Source of the DNA: W1P20-047 sp051878795
GTDB taxonomy: Bacteria > Actinomycetota > Coriobacteriia > Coriobacteriales > Eggerthellaceae
Assembly (NCBI GenBank): GCA_051878795.1
Contig: JBJEKU010000015.1
Coordinates: 1 to 26,275, forward strand
Reading direction: 5' to 3'
DNA length: 26,275 bases
Each line of letters starts with the position of its first letter. The first letter of the stretch is position 1. Below, one piece after another: positions 7,353 through 15,272 of this stretch. The notes below the pieces were generated by a model. That model had not been told where the DNA came from. It was given only the letters and a program-made list of their open reading frames with translations, and ran no database searches. The translations under genes and the position numbers were made by a program.

Positions 7353-8066
7353 CTACTTATCGGTGTTTACGGGGTTGAAGGGACAGCGCTCGCCGATGCA
7401 CTGCTTGTTTTCGGCGAAATGGGTGCATGCGAGGTCTTCGGTGCCTTCCATTTCGACGCCCAGGTGTTCTTTCGCGAACTCGATTGCGGCTTTGATGGAA
7501 AGATAGGAATTGCGCTTGCAGCAGCGCGGGCCGCCAAGCTCTCCCAGGAATCGGAGGCTTTTCGAGGTCATAAGGTTCGAAAGCCCCCAGGCCTCGTTCG
7601 CCAAGGGAGTGGATTTGGTGACGATGGAGATGAACTGGCCGGACGAAATCGCCGCCCCGCATGCACCCCAATACCCGCAGGTGCCGCCGGGCAGCTTCCT
7701 TCCCCTGGAAAACCCTTCCTTCAGGGCCTCTTCCAAATCGATATCGCCTCCCGCATTCCTGTATGCAGTCAAAAGCGCGCAGTTCACGAATACGTGGTGC
7801 TCGGGACCGTGCATATGGCAGCACTCCAGGTCCATCAGCTCGTTCATGATGGTGAAGGGGTTTGCGGAGCTGTGGGCCATGCAGACGGCGAACAGTTGGC
7901 CTATGCCTTTCGTGTGGCATTCGTCGCATACGAAATGGCCGTCGATACAGCGTGTCCTGCTGCCTTCCTTCTTATGGCAGAGCATGCATTCCATTTCCTC
8001 TTCCCGCTCGAGGTATTCGAGCGGCTGTTTGCAGACGAGGCATTCGTCGGTGTCGTTGGCGGGCAT
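7353..8066 (-). CDS. Cysteine-rich DUF5714-family protein, copy 1
   Basis: A 237-aa cytoplasmic protein. The N-terminal 65 residues carry CxxC pairs at C9/C12, C27/C30 and C47/C50 plus C40 and C62, a zinc-ribbon or treble-clef-like array. Then ECCHMHGPEHHVF at 81-93 combines two Cys with four His. The middle holds PGGTCGYWGACGAAISSGQF, the strongest family signature, and the end has GGPRCCKRNS and NKQCIGERCPF. The pattern fits a metal- or Fe-S-binding protein, but no reaction is known. The ATG at 8066 has AAAGGAACGTC directly upstream; longer frames lack this. It converges with the DUF1385 gene across 34 bases. It lies 288 bases downstream of a paralogue and is read as a separate transcript because a terminator intervenes. 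Confidence 0.88.
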   Translation of the reverse strand: MPANDTDECLVCKQPLEYLEREEEMECMLCHKKEGSRTRCIDGHFVCDECHTKGIGQLFAVCMAHSSANPFTIMNELMDLECCHMHGPEHHVFVNCALLTAYRNAGGDIDLEEALKEGFSRGRKLPGGTCGYWGACGAAISSGQFISIVTKSTPLANEAWGLSNLMTSKSLRFLGELGGPRCCKRNSYLSIKAAIEFAKEHLGVEMEGTEDLACTHFAENKQCIGERCPFNPVNTDK

Positions 8067-8186
8067 GACGTTCCTTTGCTCGTGGGGTCCTGTCGCCCGA
8101 TATACCATCCGAGAGGTTCTTTCGTCAAGTGTTGAGCGAATGGTGATGCGGATAGGCACAAGAAGCCTTCCCTTTCAGGTGAAAAG

Positions 8187-8217
8187 AGAGGATTCCCGCC
8201 TGCAACGGGAATCCTCT
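8187..8217 (-). terminator. Rho-independent terminator of DUF5714 copy 2
   Basis: A perfect 12-bp stem, AGAGGATTCCCG with CGGGAATCCTCT, encloses a 7-nt loop. Read leftward it is followed by CTTTTC. It lies 137 bases beyond the stop of the upstream paralogue on the same strand. Confidence 0.8.
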
Positions 8218-8353
8218 ATCAAGGCAAAGATGTTACGGCGCGGGGAGGGTGCATGAAACGCCGAATCCCGCGCGGATGGGCCGAAGCGCGCCGTCCTGCG
8301 GACGGCATGCCGGCCTGGGACTCGTGCTTCTCCTGAAGTTAGGCGGCGTTCTG

Positions 8354-9097
8354 TCATTCTCCCTTTTCCAGGCTTTCCGGCTTTTGCATTTCCTTGCGTG
8401 CGTTAACGGGCGCGAAGGGGCAGCGCTTGCCGATGCACTGCTTGTTTTCGGGGATATGGTTGCAGGTAATCACCTTTTCGGCTTCCATTTCCACGCCCAG
8501 ATTCTCTTTGGCGAAGCCGATCGCCTGATAAATCGAAAGCCAGCAATTGCGCTTACAGCAACGTGGTCCACCCACATCGGCGATGGCCGAAAGGCTGTTG
8601 GCGGTCATCTTGTTGCAGAGCCCCCAGGGCTCATCGGCCAAGGGGTTGGATTTGGTCACGATGGATACGAACTGGCCCGAGGAAACCGCAGCACCGCAAG
8701 TTCCCCAGAAGCCGCAGGTGCCGCCGGGTACCTTCGAGCCGCGTACGTAGCTTTCCTTCAGCGCCTCTTCCAGGTCGATATCGCCTCCCGCGTTCTTGTA
8801 CGCTGTCAGAAGCGCGGCGGAAAGGAAGACGTGGTGTTCCGGACCGTTCATATGGCAACAGTCCATGTTCATCAGGTCATCTAAGACGGTAAAGGGGTTT
8901 TTGGACTGGTGGTTCAGGCATACCTTGAACATCTGGTCCATGCCTTTGGAATGGCATTCATTGCATACGAAGTGGCCATTGACGCAACGGCACTTGCTGC
9001 CTTCGGTCTTGTGGCACATGAAGCATTCCATCTGTTCTTCTGCATCGATGTATTCGATAGGGGCTTGGCACACGAGGCATTCGTTCGTGTCGCTCAC
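8354..9097 (-). CDS. Cysteine-rich DUF5714-family protein, copy 2
   Basis: A 247-aa paralogue of the neighbouring gene, colinear along its whole length. It shows the same CxxC pairs at the N terminus (ECLVCQAP, then MECFMCHKTEG), the MDCCHMNGPEHHVF block, PGGTCGFWGTCGAAVSSGQF in the middle, GGPRCCKRNC and NKQCIGKRCPF near the end. Differences are spread evenly, so the duplication is old. The tail MQKPESLEKGE is unique to this copy. The start is GTG at 9097, supported by an ideal AGGAGG eight bases upstream. All likely metal-binding residues are kept in both copies, arguing that both are functional. No biochemical role is established for the family; metal binding is inferred from the Cys/His pattern. 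Confidence 0.9.
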   Translation of the reverse strand: MSDTNECLVCQAPIEYIDAEEQMECFMCHKTEGSKCRCVNGHFVCNECHSKGMDQMFKVCLNHQSKNPFTVLDDLMNMDCCHMNGPEHHVFLSAALLTAYKNAGGDIDLEEALKESYVRGSKVPGGTCGFWGTCGAAVSSGQFVSIVTKSNPLADEPWGLCNKMTANSLSAIADVGGPRCCKRNCWLSIYQAIGFAKENLGVEMEAEKVITCNHIPENKQCIGKRCPFAPVNARKEMQKPESLEKGE

Positions 9098-9271
9098 TGT
9101 ATGTTCCTCCTATAGGGCCTCCTCCCAGATGCACATGTCCAATGGTGCGACCATGCATGGGATTCGTCAAGGGTGAAGGCGGCTGCGGAGCGCTGAGCGG
9201 GGAAGGGGGCGCATGATCCCGGCTTGGTGCGAGAAACGGGTGCGGGATTCATGCAAGGAGGAAATAAGCGT

Positions 9272-9291
9272 GCGTATACCCTTGGATACGC
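9272..9291 (-). terminator. Weak candidate terminator of the membrane-anchored protein gene
   Basis: Read leftward, GCGTATCC and GGTATACGC form a stem with one bulged T and an AAG loop, followed by ACGCTTATTT. It is 43 bases past the stop of the leftward gene. The T-tract is interrupted, so the call is tentative. Confidence 0.3.
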
Positions 9292-9334
9292 TTGGCAAAC
9301 GAGCTTTATCCGGGAAAGGCGGGACGCTTTTCGC

Positions 9335-9919
9335 CTATGCGGCGGCGAGTTCGGCCAAATCGCTACCTGCTTCATCGGGGCCGCGCAAGGTGAGGGTGCA
9401 GTCCTCGCTGGCAATCGTGACGTATTCGTCGTCGGGATAGGAATACGTGGTGATGGTGGCGACGTTTCCGTCCAACTCCATTTCGAAGCACTTTTCTTCG
9501 GCGGCCGTTTCGGGCAATGAAGTGGATTCCCAGTCCGTGATGCCCATATCTTCAACAGCGGCAGCGACTTCTTCGCTGCTGCTGCCGGTTCGTTCGGCGA
9601 TGGTGTCTACATTGGCGACGAGCGCATCGTTCAGCTGGGATTTGGATTTGCGGGCATTGTAGACATCGCTGGGGTTAAGCGTCTCGGGGTCGGAATCCAT
9701 GGAGACGAAATCGGTGACCACTTTCTTGGCGGGAGAGGAGTATTGCTCTTGGGGTTGCGCTTCTTCACCGAATGCGAACATATAGACTCCCACCGATGCG
9801 GGAACGATCACGAGAACGGAAAGAACGCCAACAAGCAATGCTCGCCTCATCCTAGCTGCTTTCTCTGGAGGGGTTTGTTTCGACGCAATCAGGATAGCGC
9901 CACGTGTGCTCGAATCCAT
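9335..9919 (-). CDS. Single-pass membrane-anchored protein of unknown function
   Basis: Up to 194 aa. A positively charged lead (KAARMRRA) precedes one hydrophobic segment, LLVGVLSVLVIVPASVGVYM, at about residues 28-47. An acidic, soluble remainder would therefore lie outside the membrane. No lipobox is present. The extracellular part has a helical stretch (SQLNDALVANVDTIAERTG) and a compact region with two cysteines, C143 and about C173, that could form a disulfide. Start choice is uncertain: the first ATG (9919) has only CGGAAAT upstream, whereas an internal ATG at 9850, MRRALLVG, would make a classical short signal anchor. No known domain was recognised. It is divergent from the topoisomerase gene and probably monocistronic. 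Confidence 0.75.
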   Translation of the reverse strand: MDSSTRGAILIASKQTPPEKAARMRRALLVGVLSVLVIVPASVGVYMFAFGEEAQPQEQYSSPAKKVVTDFVSMDSDPETLNPSDVYNARKSKSQLNDALVANVDTIAERTGSSSEEVAAAVEDMGITDWESTSLPETAAEEKCFEMELDGNVATITTYSYPDDEYVTIASEDCTLTLRGPDEAGSDLAELAAA

Positions 9920-10003
9920 TTGGATTTCCGATAATCCGCGAATGCTTCAATTATTGGCATCTGCAAGCTTCCCGTAAGGCGGAAGATGTCGTCCCCTAAT
10001 CAG

Positions 10004-10009
10004 TAGAAT
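10004..10009 (+). promoter_or_regulatory. Candidate -10 element for the topoisomerase gene
   Basis: TAGAAT lies 72 bases before the topoisomerase start in an AT-richer patch. No good -35 hexamer was found at standard spacing, so this is only a candidate. Confidence 0.3.
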
Positions 10010-10080
10010 GCTGTATTCTGTTGTATCCGTTGCCACCCTCCAGGGTAGATCACGCGTTTTCATGCTAGGGAGGTTTTCGC

Positions 10081-12633
10081 GTGAAGCTTGTTGTTACCGA
10101 GAAGAATATCGCCGCCCAGAAGATTGCAGAGCTTCTGGGAACGGGTAAGCCTAAAGCGGACAAGGTGTACTCCACGCCTGTCTACCGTTTTCAATGCGAT
10201 GGGGAAGAATGGGTCACCATCGGCCTGCGCGGCCATATCCTCGAACCGAATTTCGCTCCCCATCTGGTGTATCGTAAGCGCGGTGGTTGGGCTGCCGTCG
10301 ATGCAAACGGAGAAATGATCCCAGCCGATATCCCTAGCAGCCTGCCCAAACCCCCCTTCAAGAAAAAGAAGCCCTTCACCGAAGACGGTGTCGAGCTTTC
10401 AGCGTGGAAGATGGATTCGCTGCCGTATCTGGTTTATGCGCCTATCGAGAAACTGCCGAAGGAGAAGGACATCATCCGTTCGCTCAAGAATCTGGCAAAG
10501 AAGGCGGACAGCATCGTGATTGCGACCGACTTCGACCGCGAGGGAGAGCTGATCGGTGCCGATGCGCTCTCGTGCATCCGCCAGGCAAACGAAACCGCGC
10601 CCGTTTCCCGTGCGCGTTATTCCGCAATCACCAAGCAGGAGATCAACCATGCCTTCCAGAATCTGGTGGATATGGACATGGATCTGGCGAGTGCGGGACG
10701 CTCCAGGCAGGACATCGACTTGATCTGGGGTGCTGCCCTGACCCGCTATCTCACCTTGGTGAAATTCGCCGGATACGGCAATGTGCGCAGTGCCGGCAGG
10801 GTGCAGACGCCCACGCTCGCACTCATCGTGGAACGCGAGCGCGAGCGCCTGGCCTTCGTCCCCGAAGACTACTGGGTGATCAAAGGCGAGTTCGACGATT
10901 CCGAAATGGAGTTCAGCGCCCCCCATTCGACTGCGCGCTTCAAAGATGAAGCCAGCGCCAAGGCGGTCATGGAGCGTGTCCAGGGCCAAAGCCGCGCCCT
11001 GGTCGCAAGCATCGAGAAGCGCACGCGCACCCAGCAGCCCCCCGCGCCCTTCAATACCACTTCGTTGATGGCCGCGGCATCTGCCGAGGGCATTTCCCCT
11101 GCGCGTACCATGCGCATCGCCGAAAGCCTGTACATGGACGGTTACATCAGCTATCCGCGCGTTGACAACACGGTCTATCCTGCATCGCTGGACCTGGCGG
11201 CAACCGTGAAGAAGCTGGCGGGCAATCCGGCATACGCCCCCTACTGCAAGAAGCTGCTTGCGGGCGGTCCCTTGCATGCAACCCGCGGCAAGCAGGAAAC
11301 TACCGACCATCCGCCCATCCATCCCACCAATGCGGCGACCCCCGATACCTTGGATGCCTCCGCATATAAGCTCTACAACCTGATCGCGCGCCGTTTCCTG
11401 GCGACTCTTTCCGGTCCCGCAACCATCGAGGGCACCAAGGTGGGCCTGAACGTGAACGGCGAGACCTTCATCGCGCGCGGAGACGTGCTGGTGAAGTCCG
11501 GTTTCCGCGAGATCTACCCTTACGGCCAGAAGAAGGACGAGCAGCTGCCCGCCTTGGTGGAAGGCTCCGAGATCGACTTCAAGGGCGCAACCCTGACGAA
11601 GAAGCAGACCGAACCGCCGGCAAGGTATTCCCAGGGCAAGCTCATCCAGGAAATGGAAAAGCGCGGCTTGGGCACCAAGTCGACGCGCCATAGCATCATC
11701 GAGCGCCTGTATACCGTGAAGTATGTGCAGAACGAGCCTATCGAGCCTTCGGCGCTGGGTATGGCGGTCTGCGATGCGCTGGGTTCCTTCGCGCCCCATG
11801 TGACCACACCCGACATGACCGCGCAGCTCGAGCGCGAGATGGATAGCATCGCCCAGGGAAAGGTCAGCAAGGACGAAGTGGTCATGCACAGCCGCAACCT
11901 GCTTTCGGACCAGCTGGCGGAGCTGCTTCCCCATTCCGAAGAGGTGAAGGATGCGCTGGCGGATGCGGTCGCTGCAGATGCCTACGTGGGAAAGTGTCCC
12001 AAGTGCGGCAAGGACCTGCAGTTGCGTGCGTCCCAGAAGACCCGTTCGATGTTCATCGGCTGTGCGGGTTGGCCCGATTGCGATGTCACCTATCCGCTGC
12101 CCAAGGGGAAGGTGGAATCAACCGAAACGCCCTGTCCGGTATGCGGGATGCCGCAGATCAAGGTCACGCCCTTCAGAAGCAAGCCGCACATGCAGTGCAT
12201 CGATCCGGAATGCCCCACCAACAAGGAACCTGACGTAGTGGTGGGCATCTGCCCGGTGTGCAAGGAGCGCGGTGTCGAATCGAAGATGGTCGCCCGCAAG
12301 AACCCGCGTACCCTGAAGCGTTCGGTTACGTGCGAGAACTTCGACGAGTGTGCCACGCGCTACCCCTTGCCCCAGTACGGCAAGCTGGAAGCTGCCGGTG
12401 AGGTGTGCGAGTATTGCAGTGCCCCCTTGGTGGTGGTCACCACCAATCGCGGGCCCTGGAAGCTCTGCCCCAACTATGATTGCCCCGGGAAGGCCATCGA
12501 GGCGGAAGAGAAGGCCCGTAAGGCAGAAGAACGCGCCAAGGCGAAGGCGTCGGGAAAGAAGGCCCCTGCCAAGCGCAAGGCCCCCGCGAAGAAGGCGGCT
12601 TCGAAGGCCAAATCTGCTGCGAAGGACAAATAG
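10081..12633 (+). CDS. topA: Type IA DNA topoisomerase, archaeal-like subtype
   Basis: An 850-aa enzyme that relaxes negatively supercoiled DNA by cutting one strand. The TOPRIM part is near the N terminus (MKLVVTEKNIAAQKIA) with TDFDREGELIGADAL at about 151-165 for Mg2+ binding. The catalytic tyrosine is Y358 in GYISYPRVDNTVYP; this YPRxDNTVYP form is typical of the archaeal topA group, not the bacterial TYMRTDS form. Four C4 zinc fingers follow residue 630 (CPKCGKDL, CPVCGMPQ, CPVCKERG, CEYCSAPL each paired with a later Cys pair). The end is a lysine/alanine-rich tail like those of actinobacterial topoisomerases, probably for DNA contact. The GTG at 10081 has GGGAGG eight bases upstream. 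The symbol is used in the broad sense; a second, bacterial-type topA may exist elsewhere. Confidence 0.93.
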   Translation: MKLVVTEKNIAAQKIAELLGTGKPKADKVYSTPVYRFQCDGEEWVTIGLRGHILEPNFAPHLVYRKRGGWAAVDANGEMIPADIPSSLPKPPFKKKKPFTEDGVELSAWKMDSLPYLVYAPIEKLPKEKDIIRSLKNLAKKADSIVIATDFDREGELIGADALSCIRQANETAPVSRARYSAITKQEINHAFQNLVDMDMDLASAGRSRQDIDLIWGAALTRYLTLVKFAGYGNVRSAGRVQTPTLALIVERERERLAFVPEDYWVIKGEFDDSEMEFSAPHSTARFKDEASAKAVMERVQGQSRALVASIEKRTRTQQPPAPFNTTSLMAAASAEGISPARTMRIAESLYMDGYISYPRVDNTVYPASLDLAATVKKLAGNPAYAPYCKKLLAGGPLHATRGKQETTDHPPIHPTNAATPDTLDASAYKLYNLIARRFLATLSGPATIEGTKVGLNVNGETFIARGDVLVKSGFREIYPYGQKKDEQLPALVEGSEIDFKGATLTKKQTEPPARYSQGKLIQEMEKRGLGTKSTRHSIIERLYTVKYVQNEPIEPSALGMAVCDALGSFAPHVTTPDMTAQLEREMDSIAQGKVSKDEVVMHSRNLLSDQLAELLPHSEEVKDALADAVAADAYVGKCPKCGKDLQLRASQKTRSMFIGCAGWPDCDVTYPLPKGKVESTETPCPVCGMPQIKVTPFRSKPHMQCIDPECPTNKEPDVVVGICPVCKERGVESKMVARKNPRTLKRSVTCENFDECATRYPLPQYGKLEAAGEVCEYCSAPLVVVTTNRGPWKLCPNYDCPGKAIEAEEKARKAEERAKAKASGKKAPAKRKAPAKKAASKAKSAAKDK

Positions 12634-12641
12634 CCCACTCG

Positions 12642-12650
12642 TGATAGAAT
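12642..12650 (+). promoter_or_regulatory. Extended -10 promoter candidate for the universal stress protein
   Basis: TGATAGAAT matches an extended -10 (TGn followed by TAGAAT) in the 50-base gap after the topoisomerase stop. It would start transcription about 27 bases before the next ATG. The -35 region is poor, as is common for extended -10 promoters. Confidence 0.45.
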
Positions 12651-12683
12651 CCCTGCTAAGAGGGAAACGAAAGGAGACATCCT

Positions 12684-13124
12684 ATGTCCACGTATGAGCG
12701 TATCTTCGCGGCAATCGATGGTGGAGAATCCCAGCGCAAGGTGTGCGAAAGGGCGATCGAGCTGGCTTCTGCCAACCATGCCGACCTGTTCCTGGGCCAT
12801 GTGGTCGATGCCGTGGCATCCGAGGCGAGCAAGGCCGACATGGATCTTCTGGCGCTGAAGGTGAAAGGTCAGATCGAAGAAGCTATCGGCGACCTGATCC
12901 AGAAGGCGGAAGACGATCCCAACATCAAGTCCGTGACCTTGAAGGTGGTTGCGGGCGGCCTGCCCGAGACCCTGGGCAATGTGCTTGCCGAGCAGTTCGA
13001 GCCCGATCTGGTCATCTGCTGCAAGCGAGGCTTCTCCGGCCTGCGCTATGCATTCGTCGGCAGTGTGAGCACCTATCTGGTGCGCAACATGGATTGCGAC
13101 GTCCTGGTCATCGACAAGGCGTAG
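12684..13124 (+). CDS. Universal stress protein (UspA family)
   Basis: A 146-aa single-domain Usp with the usual length. It opens YERIFAAIDGGESQRKVCER, the beta1/alpha1 signature with an Asp near the nucleotide site. The C-terminal ATP-site motif G2xG9xG(S/T) is present in altered form: the first glycine is Cys (CKRG, then nine residues, then GS at VGSVSTYLVR). It ends DCDVLVIDKA, the family's closing strand. Nucleotide binding may be kept, since the second and third positions are intact. The ATG at 12684 follows AAAGGAG. It sits 50 bases after the topoisomerase with its own candidate promoter and is followed by a terminator, so it can be expressed alone. Usp proteins typically respond to growth arrest or stress. 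Confidence 0.95.
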   Translation: MSTYERIFAAIDGGESQRKVCERAIELASANHADLFLGHVVDAVASEASKADMDLLALKVKGQIEEAIGDLIQKAEDDPNIKSVTLKVVAGGLPETLGNVLAEQFEPDLVICCKRGFSGLRYAFVGSVSTYLVRNMDCDVLVIDKA

Positions 13125-13163
13125 CTGCCGTCGAGCGAATCGCTGCCATTCCCGTAACGACTG

Positions 13164-13187
13164 CGCCCGCCGATCCGGCGGGCGTTT
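13164..13187 (+). terminator. Rho-independent terminator after the universal stress protein
   Basis: A 9-bp perfect GC stem (CGCCCGCCG with CGGCGGGCG) closes a 3-nt ATC loop and is followed by TTT. It lies 39 bases past the stop codon. Confidence 0.75.
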
Positions 13188-13399
13188 CGGTTGCGTCAGG
13201 GTAAGGTTTCAGCTGCTTTTTAAGTGCAGAAGCTACGACTATCGGCCTCGTGGGTGAATAAGATGCCTGCTTTGGGGTATTGTTATCGGAATATGCGGGC
13301 TCCGTGCGTTTTGCTGTGCGCTTTTTCGCGGCAAATCGGATGGCCTGTATGTAACGATTCCGCTGCATCGCATGCGATGCCGTTCGATAGGAAGGCGCT

Positions 13400-14128
13400 T
13401 TGACCCAGTCTGCACGACCCGGCGTGTTCATCACCTTCGAAGGTGGGGAAGGCGCAGGGAAAACCACCCATATCAGCTTCCTTGCGGATGCCCTGCAATC
13501 CCAGGGCGCCGAGGTGCTGCGCGTCCGCGAGCCGGGTGGCACTGCCGCGGGCGAAGCGCTGCGTGCCATCGTGCTCGATGCGGGTAGCGAGGGCCTTTCC
13601 GACCAGTCGGAGCTGCTGATCTTCGAGGCGGCGCGTGCCCAGCTGGTCCGCGAGCAGATCGCCCCGGCGCTCGAGCGGGGTGCGGTGGTGCTCTGCGACC
13701 GCTTCTGCGATTCCACGCTTGCCTATCAAGGCTACGGCCGCGGCCTTTCGCTGGATTTCATAAGGGCGGCGAACGAATTCGCCTGCCAGGGGGTCTATCC
13801 CCAGCGCACTGTGCTCATGCGCGCGTCCGATTGCGTCCAGGTGGGGCTGCAGAGGGCGACGCGCCATTCGGCGGACCGCATGGAATGCCAGGGGGGTCGC
13901 TTCCATACCGATGTGAACAGGGGATTCGACGAAATCGCCGCATCCTGCCCCGAACGCGTCCGCGTGGTCGACTCCTCGCAGCCCAAGCCCCAAACGGCCC
14001 GCTGCGTCTTTTCGTCCCTTGCCGACCTCTTCGGCTGGGATCCCGAAAACCTGCCCTTCGATGATGCCTTCTTCGACGGGGTGGAGTTCTACCATGGCAA
14101 ACGTCCGAACGAAAAGCAGGAGCAGTAG
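13400..14128 (+). CDS. tmk: Thymidylate kinase (dTMP kinase)
   Basis: A 242-aa kinase phosphorylating dTMP to dTDP (EC 2.7.4.9). The P-loop is FEGGEGAGKTT at residues 13-23. REPGGTAAGEALR is the conserved dTMP-site motif, and VVLCDRFCDSTLAYQGYGRG carries the DRx catalytic motif. The LID region DRMECQGGRFHTDVNRGF matches the family DR-E-G--FH-RV pattern with a gap in the usual acidic residues. It is about 30 residues longer than most, owing to a C-terminal extension (from about residue 205) ending in a charged tail. The start is TTG at 13400 with AGGAAGG close upstream; a GTG at 13424 would also give a standard N terminus but has no ribosome site. It is the first gene of a seven-gene run and takes the product of ThyX. 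Confidence 0.95.
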   Translation: MTQSARPGVFITFEGGEGAGKTTHISFLADALQSQGAEVLRVREPGGTAAGEALRAIVLDAGSEGLSDQSELLIFEAARAQLVREQIAPALERGAVVLCDRFCDSTLAYQGYGRGLSLDFIRAANEFACQGVYPQRTVLMRASDCVQVGLQRATRHSADRMECQGGRFHTDVNRGFDEIAASCPERVRVVDSSQPKPQTARCVFSSLADLFGWDPENLPFDDAFFDGVEFYHGKRPNEKQEQ

Positions 14129-14129
14129 C

Positions 14130-15272
14130 ATGCCCGATGTGTTCGACGGTATCTTAGGCCAGCCCCAGGTGCGCCGTTTCCTGCGCTCTGCAGTGCAAGG
14201 CGGACGGGTCGGCCATGCCTATCTCTTTACGGGTCCTGCCGGCTCGAACAAGACCCAAGCGGCATACGCCTTGGCACAGGCAGTGATCTGCGAGAAGGGC
14301 GGCTGCGATGGATGCGATGCCTGCAAGCGCGTCGTGCGCCGTACCCATCCTGACGTGCACTACTACTTCCCGGAAGGGGCTTCGGGTTATCTGGTCGAGC
14401 AGGTGCGCGAAATCGTCGCTGATGTGGATTTGGCCCCCATCCAAGCCAAGTCGAAGGTCTACATCATCGACCGTGCGGATCTTCTGGGAACCCAGGCGGC
14501 CAATGCTTTCCTGAAAACCTTGGAGGAGCCCCCTGCGGGCGTGGTGATCATCATGCTGGGGCGCACCTTGGAAAGCGTGCTTCCCACCATCGTGTCGCGC
14601 TGCCAGGCGGTTCCCTTCCGCCAGATCCCCGTTTCGGAGGCTTGCGGCATCGTCTCGCAGAATACCGGCGCCTCGCGCATGGAGGCGGCGGCAGCCATCC
14701 AGGCGTGCGGGGGATCGCTTACAAGGGCCATGGAATTCGTGAAGAGCACCGAGCGATTCGCCTTCCGCGCCCGCGTCATCGAGGTCATGGAGCTTCTGCG
14801 CAATGCGGACGACTTGGATGTGCTGGGTTATGTGCAGGAGCTGCTCAACCGCGCCAAGGCGCCGCTCGATCTGGTGCGCGCCGCACAGGAGGAAGAGCTT
14901 GCCGCTTCCGCCGACTTCATGGCCAAATCAGCCCTTCGCCAGATCGAGATGCGCCACAAGCGCGCCCTTGCGGCGAAGACGACCGAATCATTGAATCAGA
15001 TCACCGCCATCATCCGCTCGTGGCTGCGCGATGTGCTGATGGTGTGCGGGAATGCGCCCCAGCTGGTCATCAACGAGGATGCCAGGCGGGGGATTATGGA
15101 TGCCGCCGAACTGACGGACGCCGCATGCGTGGCGCGCGCCCTCATGGCGGTCGACGAAACCGACGCGGCAATCGCGGCGAACGTTTCCCCGGAAACCTGC
15201 TTCGATGTGCTGCTGTTCCAGACTAGAGAGGTACTGTATGGTACGCATTGCACCGGTCACGCTGCAAAATAA
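14130..15272 (+). CDS. holB: DNA polymerase III delta-prime subunit
   Basis: A 380-aa clamp-loader subunit that opens the sliding clamp together with the delta and tau/gamma subunits. The N terminus FDGILGQPQVRRFL is family-typical. The Walker A-like loop GPAGSNKT is at 35-42, and the four zinc cysteines C54, C59, C62 and C65 lie in ICEKGGCDGCDACKRV. The Walker B-like segment is KVYIIDRADLL, then NAFLKTLEEPP, and the SRC motif is TIVSRCQAVPFR. The ATG at 14130 begins one base after tmk with GCAGGAGC upstream. It overlaps ricT by 35 bases. The order tmk, holB, ricT is also found in Bacillus-type genomes, supporting both assignments. Confidence 0.95.
   Translation: MPDVFDGILGQPQVRRFLRSAVQGGRVGHAYLFTGPAGSNKTQAAYALAQAVICEKGGCDGCDACKRVVRRTHPDVHYYFPEGASGYLVEQVREIVADVDLAPIQAKSKVYIIDRADLLGTQAANAFLKTLEEPPAGVVIIMLGRTLESVLPTIVSRCQAVPFRQIPVSEACGIVSQNTGASRMEAAAAIQACGGSLTRAMEFVKSTERFAFRARVIEVMELLRNADDLDVLGYVQELLNRAKAPLDLVRAAQEEELAASADFMAKSALRQIEMRHKRALAAKTTESLNQITAIIRSWLRDVLMVCGNAPQLVINEDARRGIMDAAELTDAACVARALMAVDETDAAIAANVSPETCFDVLLFQTREVLYGTHCTGHAAK

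Noticed and set aside
9270..9440. A 56-codon rightward frame with an excellent AAGGAGG ribosome site before a GTG
   Set aside because: Most of it is antisense to the membrane-anchored protein gene and it has no motif. The ribosome-site match is notable but not enough to call a gene.
10399..11934. A 511-codon leftward frame antisense to the topoisomerase gene
   Set aside because: No ribosome site or recognisable motif; composition is typical of an antisense shadow.
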